Source: Streptomyces sp. 840.1
GTDB lineage: Bacteria; Actinomycetota; Actinomycetes; Streptomycetales; Streptomycetaceae
Length of the DNA: 64,000 bases
Reading direction: 5' to 3'
Assembly: GCF_003751445.1 (NCBI RefSeq)
Contig: NZ_RJUU01000001.1
Location: 3,787,001 to 3,851,000, forward strand
The notes beneath the pieces are model-generated. The model had not been told where the DNA came from. It searched no databases and was given only the letters and a program-made list of their open reading frames with translations. Shown in pieces: positions 62,042-64,000 of this stretch. The position numbers were made by a program, and so were the translations under genes. Within the stretch, counting starts at the first letter, position 1, and each line of letters opens with the position of its first letter.

Positions 62042-64000
62042 ATGCTCGAGCCCACCGAACCCGGCACGACCGGGAACGCAGAAGACAGCAACACCCCCGG
62101 GGACAAGCTGCCGCCGCGCCGCAGGCGCCGCGCGGCGTCCCGCCCGGCCGGCCCGCCCTCGGGCGGCGCGCAGGGCGCGGCGGACGCGCCGGCCATACCG
62201 GCCGTTGACGCCGGAGAGTCGGACCCCACCACCGAGGCCGAGGCCGCCCCGCCCGTCCGGGCCCGCCGCCGCGCGGTCCGCAAGGCCACCGCCCCGGCGG
62301 GTGCCCCGCAGGCCGCCGAGGCCGTGGAGCCCACCGCGGCCCCCGAGCCCGTCGCCGAGGAGCCGGCCGGGCAGGCCGAGCCGGTCGAGGCGCCGCGTGC
62401 GCGTCGCCGTGCCTCGCGCAAGGCCACCGCCCCGGCGGGCGCTCCGCAGGCCGCCGAGGCCGTGGAGATCGTCGAGGAGCCCACCGCGGCCCCCGAGCCC
62501 GTCGCCGAGGCGCCGGTCGAGGAGGCCGAGCCGGTCGAGGCGCCGCGTGCGCGTCGCCGTGCCTCCCGCAAGGCCACCGCCCCCGCGGGCGCTCCGCAGG
62601 CCGCCGAGGCCGTGGAGATCATCGAGGCCGTCGAGGAGCCCGCCGCCCCGGCGAGCCCCGAGCCCGCCGCCGAGGCGCCGCGCGGCCGTGCCCGCCGCAG
62701 GGCCTCCGCCCCCGCCGGTGCGCCGCAGGCCGCCCGCACCGAGACCGCAGAGCCCGTCGCCGCCGCCGAGCCCGTAGAGGCCGCCCCGGCTCCCGCCGAG
62801 CAGGCCGAGCCGGCCGAGGCCCCGCGCGGCCGCCGTCGCGCGGTCCGCAAGGCCACCTCCCCCGCCGGCGCCCCGCAGGCCGCCGAGGAGCGCAACGAGG
62901 CCCAGAGCGGCGAGAGCCTGCCCGAGGCAGCCGTCGAGGAGCTGGCAGCCGAGACCGCCGAGGTCGAGGAGGCCGCCCCGCGCGGCCGTCAGCGCCGCCG
63001 CGCCACCGCGGCCGCCGGCCGGCCCGAGTTCACCGGCAAGGTCGAGGAGCCCGCGCGCCGGAGCCGTGGCGCGGCGCGCCCCGCCGTCGCCGTGTTCCAG
63101 GCCCCGGTCTTCTCCGAGCCGATGTTCCAGACCCCGGAGACCGCCGCGGCGGCCGCCGCCGCAGGCACCGGTACGCAGGACGAGGAGCCCGAGGACGAGA
63201 TCGGGACGGCCGAGGAGCAGACCCCGGCCGCCGAGGCACCCGCCCCCGCCGAGGCCCCGCAGGGCGGTTCGCGCCGCCGTCGCCGCCGTCGCGGTGAGAC
63301 CGCCGAGGCCGAGCCCGCCGCCGCACCCGCGCCGGCCGCCGCCCCGGTGGAGGAGCAGGCCGAGGAGGACCACGACCCCTCGGGTGACAGCGAGAGCGAC
63401 GCCGAGCACGACGGCGAGGACACCGACGAGTACGGTGACCGGCCCTCGCGCCGCCGCCGTCGTGGGGGCCGTCGCCGCCGCCGTGGCGAGTCCGCCGAGG
63501 ACGAGAGCACGGAGCAGCACAGCGACGACACCGCCGACCACCGCTCCGACGACGAGCAGGAACGCGCCCACGAGTCCGAGGACGAGGGCGACGAGGACAA
63601 CGACGACGACAGCGACTCCGGCGCCGCCGGTTCGAGCAGCAGCCGCCGTCGCCGTCGCCGCCGCCGTCGCAGCGGTGACTCCTCGTCCGACGCCGAGAAC
63701 GGCACGGACGACCCGGAGCGCACGGTCGTCAAGGTCCGCGAGCCCCGCAAGAAGGAAGCCGAGCGCGAGCCCGGCACCGGCTTCGACGAGGTCCAGTCCA
63801 TCAAGGGCTCGACGCGTATGGAGGCCAAGAAGCAGCGCCGTCGCGAGGGCCGCGAGCAGGGCCGCCGCCGGGTCCCGATCATCACCGAGGCGGAGTTCCT
63901 GGCCCGCCGCGAGGCCGTCGAGCGCGTGATGGTCGTCCGCCAGAACGGCGAGCGCACCCAGATCGGCGTCCTCGAGGACAACGTGCTCGTCGAGCACTAC
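62042..64000 (+). CDS. rne: Ribonuclease E/G, N-terminal part (cut by the window)
   Basis: Endoribonuclease for RNA decay and rRNA/tRNA processing. 653 codons are visible without stop; the catalytic S1/DNase-like part lies outside, although its beginning (MVVRQNGERTQIGVLEDNVL) is reached at the edge. The first about 560 residues are disordered: five imperfect about 46-50-residue repeats of a basic RRRAxRKA segment, APAGAPQAAEAVE and Pro-Glu linkers, then long Arg blocks (RRRRRR) alternating with Asp/Glu runs. Actinobacterial RNase E carries such an N-terminal extension, thought to bind RNA and partners. The ATG at 62042 follows GGGAGAA. Confidence 0.92.
   Translation, partial: MLEPTEPGTTGNAEDSNTPGDKLPPRRRRRAASRPAGPPSGGAQGAADAPAIPAVDAGESDPTTEAEAAPPVRARRRAVRKATAPAGAPQAAEAVEPTAAPEPVAEEPAGQAEPVEAPRARRRASRKATAPAGAPQAAEAVEIVEEPTAAPEPVAEAPVEEAEPVEAPRARRRASRKATAPAGAPQAAEAVEIIEAVEEPAAPASPEPAAEAPRGRARRRASAPAGAPQAARTETAEPVAAAEPVEAAPAPAEQAEPAEAPRGRRRAVRKATSPAGAPQAAEERNEAQSGESLPEAAVEELAAETAEVEEAAPRGRQRRRATAAAGRPEFTGKVEEPARRSRGAARPAVAVFQAPVFSEPMFQTPETAAAAAAAGTGTQDEEPEDEIGTAEEQTPAAEAPAPAEAPQGGSRRRRRRRGETAEAEPAAAPAPAAAPVEEQAEEDHDPSGDSESDAEHDGEDTDEYGDRPSRRRRRGGRRRRRGESAEDESTEQHSDDTADHRSDDEQERAHESEDEGDEDNDDDSDSGAAGSSSSRRRRRRRRRSGDSSSDAENGTDDPERTVVKVREPRKKEAEREPGTGFDEVQSIKGSTRMEAKKQRRREGREQGRRRVPIITEAEFLARREAVERVMVVRQNGERTQIGVLEDNVLVEHY
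62261..62890 (+). repeat. In-frame tandem repeats inside rne
   Basis: Five imperfect units starting near 62261, 62399, 62549, 62690 and 62827, spaced 138, 150, 141 and about 137 bases. Each encodes an [15 protein letters not shown] block, then PAGAPQAAE and a Glu/Pro linker. Units 2 and 3 are nearly identical in DNA, so recent duplication is likely. Confidence 0.85.

Noticed and set aside
62261..62890. Regular repeats that might suggest a CRISPR array
   Set aside because: Units are 138-150 bases, in frame, without unique spacers of constant size; they are protein-coding repeats.
61751..63997. Minus-strand open frame of 748 codons, very Leu/Gly-rich
   Set aside because: Mirror of the repetitive Arg/Ala/Glu coding region of rne; no start signal and no recognisable domain.

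Overview
This window is a stretch of high-GC actinobacterial chromosome, almost certainly from Streptomyces or a close relative. The evidence is the strong G/C bias at third codon positions, many GTG starts, a Fur-type nickel operator in front of an Fe-type superoxide dismutase, a ClgR-type box in front of clpP1-clpP2, and an RNase E with a long disordered N-terminus. I see no prophage, insertion sequence or CRISPR array. Most of the window is core genome with a few accessory genes between.

Layout. 1-11 kb: a truncated pepN, a DUF1203 protein, asd, a large secreted subtilisin, an AbiEi-like/endonuclease-fold protein, a second complete pepN paralogue and a DsbA-like oxidoreductase. 11-18.4 kb: DUF4240, then an overlapping GNAT - MFS_2 transporter - PLP lyase operon, an aldo/keto reductase, and a MOSC protein divergent from an O-methyltransferase across a perfect palindrome. 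18.5-31 kb: sodF, a GAF-SpoIIE phosphatase, two related amino-acid permeases either side of bioY and a flavin oxidase, then rpiB, a Nei-type DNA glycosylase, an Eis-like acetyltransferase, a membrane SpoIIE phosphatase and a cation/proton antiporter. 32-38 kb: a MacB-like ABC pair, a small HD protein, a membrane acyltransferase and a small membrane protein. 38-43 kb: tRNA-Gly(UCC), tRNA-Pro(UGG) and the protein-quality block tig, clpP1, clpP2, clpX. 43-64 kb: a proline-rich membrane protein, valS, folC, a DUF4233 protein, ndk, the mreB-mreC-mreD-pbp2-rodA wall-elongation cluster, a CYTH-CHAD protein, a radical SAM protein and its DUF2344 partner separated by a repetitive protein, and the start of rne.

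Function. The 38-64 kb half links nascent-chain folding and proteolysis (Tig, ClpXP), translation and nucleotide/folate supply (ValS, FolC, Ndk), cell-wall synthesis during sporulation and growth (Mre/PBP2/RodA), and RNA decay (RNase E). The order pepN, DsbA-like, rpiB, nei, tig, clpP1, clpP2, clpX, valS, folC, DUF4233, ndk, rne is the order I recall from Mycobacterium tuberculosis, so this is an old conserved backbone with Streptomyces-specific insertions.

The least-explained items are the MFS_2/S1P-lyase-like operon, several strong operator-like palindromes with no local regulator, a 76-bp perfect palindrome between convergent genes, a possible small RNA near 8.1 kb, the repetitive protein at 59.7-60.9 kb, and a run of genes that look leaderless.
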